64,000 nucleotides of DNA. Source: Ephemerocybe angulata. Taxonomy: Eukaryota > Basidiomycota > Agaricomycetes > Agaricales > Psathyrellaceae. This document shows, piece after piece, positions 63,221-64,000 of this stretch. The stretch lies in NCBI GenBank assembly GCA_013368325.1, contig JAACJK010000109.1, positions 1,612,001-1,676,000 of the forward strand, given 5' to 3'. Below the pieces are notes generated by a model. It searched no databases and had not been told where the DNA came from. It worked only from the letters and a program-made list of their open reading frames with translations. The number at the start of each line of letters is the position of its first letter. Positions within the stretch are counted from its first letter, which is position 1. Both the position numbers and the translations under genes were made by a program.

Positions 63221-64000
63221 TTACACAGCGACGCTGGGCTCAATTTCCCCAAGCAACATCGTACCGTCTTTGCTGCCCGTGAGAACTACGTGTGCGTCAA
63301 CAAGCTGTCGAAGGCACGATTGAAAGGAGGACTTACTGATAGGTTCCTTCGGGTGGAAGTCAACAGCGGTGACTGTGCCCTTGTGCCCAGGAAGCTAAAT
63401 ACGTGCCATCAGGTCAGCGAAAAGATCAAATGAAGTCACAAAGTATCTATCTTACTTTGTAGAGAGTTTTGGAAGTCTCGACTTCCCAGATGCAGACCAT
63501 CCTATCCGCACCTCCGACAGCCACGCGTCGCCCACCATCGTCCTTGCTCCACGCGCCGCGAAGAAGAGTGTTCTCAAATCCAGCGGGAGCGCCGTGCAGG
63601 GTGCGATGTATCCGCGTCGGGGACGGGGAAAACGGCCGGATGTCGTGAATGAGGGTCTGCGAGGAGAGCGAAGGGGAAAGGAGGTAGTTTCCGTCCGGCG
63701 ATAGCGCCAAAGAGGTGGGCGTGTCGGTATGGCCCAGGAGCGAATACACTTCTTCTTGCTTTCGCAGATCGTATACCTGAAACCGGACGTTGGACGCGTT
63801 AGCCACAAGGCGAATGGGAGGGGAAGGGAGGCATAAATACAATACGCACATGAATCTCGTTGTCAATCGCTCCAATATACACGGTGTTTCCATCCGCGCC
63901 CCAGGCTACGGCGGTCACAGGACACCCAATCTCAAAGTTCGCCACTGGGTGCTTTTTGGCATCGTCCCCGCCCTCCCAGATCTTCACCGTCCCGTCATCG
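63221..64000 (-). CDS. U5 snRNP 40-kDa WD40 protein (SNRNP40-like), 3' part
   Basis: The gene runs off the right edge; visible exons are 64000-63850, 63776-63456, 63394-63337 and 63285-63221. The reading VKIWEGGDDAKKHPVANFEI, AIDNEIHVYDLRKQEEVYSL, LGHTDTPTSLALSPDGNYLL, IHDIRPFSPSP, GFENTLLRGAWSKDDGGRRV, ADRMVCIWEVETSKTLYKLP, GHKGTVTAVDFHPKEPI and LTGSKDGTMLLGEIEPSVAV follows the last four blades of SNRNP40/PRPF8-binding protein, including the family's NF/FEN..LLR..WS and LYKLPGHKG segments. The protein is a core part of the U5 snRNP of the spliceosome. All visible splice phases agree and the C-terminus is complete. The start codon and first blades lie outside the window. Confidence 0.85.

Noticed and set aside
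1..64000. CRISPR array, operon or bacterial-type signals
   Set aside because: Gene structure is eukaryotic throughout, with many spliceosomal introns; no regularly spaced short repeats were found.

Overview
This window is nuclear DNA from a filamentous basidiomycete, most likely an Agaricomycete. The genes are split by many 45-130 nt introns with GT(A/G)xGT donors. An F-box protein family with a leading helix, an F-box-like segment and a long LRR-like tail is expanded to five copies. The mobile DNA (Tad1-like LINE, MULE, gag-only LTR element) is of the kind found in mushroom genomes. All exon models were built by reading splice sites by eye and checking phase; no transcript evidence was available.

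Layout. 1-3.3 kb: an Ofd1/Tpa1-type prolyl dioxygenase. 3.3-7.0 kb: mostly empty, with a decayed ITPase (HAM1) fragment. 7.0-10.1 kb: two convergent F-box genes. 10.6-13.0 kb: two divergent HotDog thioesterase paralogues with matching intron positions. 13.9-14.2 kb: a small poly(A) retroposon with target-site duplication. 14.7-16.5 kb: an RNase III. 17.6-23.8 kb: three tandem genes (A, B, C) of a secreted, Cys-containing, Lys-rich protein family. 25.0-26.7 kb: an F-box gene. 27.2-44.2 kb: a nested transposon block. 45.5-55.4 kb: housekeeping genes (cytochrome b5, a small membrane protein, an FG-nucleoporin with a frameshift, a long coiled-coil tail-anchored protein). 55.8-62.6 kb: an F-box gene, secreted gene D and another F-box gene. 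63.2-64.0 kb: the 3' half of the U5 snRNP 40 kDa WD40 gene.

The nested block reads as follows. A MULE-type transposon of about 3.1 kb (minus strand, 9-bp target duplication) was hit twice. A complete 6.56-kb LINE sits inside its DNA-binding exon, with a 12-bp duplication. About 7.4 kb of DNA with short inverted termini sits inside its second intron. That inner segment carries a 2.1-kb LTR element with identical 210-bp LTRs and only a gag-like gene, and broken 5' pieces of two host genes, arginyl-tRNA synthetase and a cytochrome P450.

The most novel item is the four-member secreted family. All members have five exons with near-constant sizes (136, 36-63, variable, 60, 47 nt), a signal peptide, a Cys-rich core, a Lys/Ala/Pro-rich tail resembling the C-terminal tail of histone H1, a conserved dibasic site and an acidic C-terminal peptide. 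All share a TATA box followed 27-30 bp later by the same 10-bp CAGCTG element. Genes C and D each lie divergently next to an F-box gene, and the B and D regions are large inverted duplicates about 36 kb apart.
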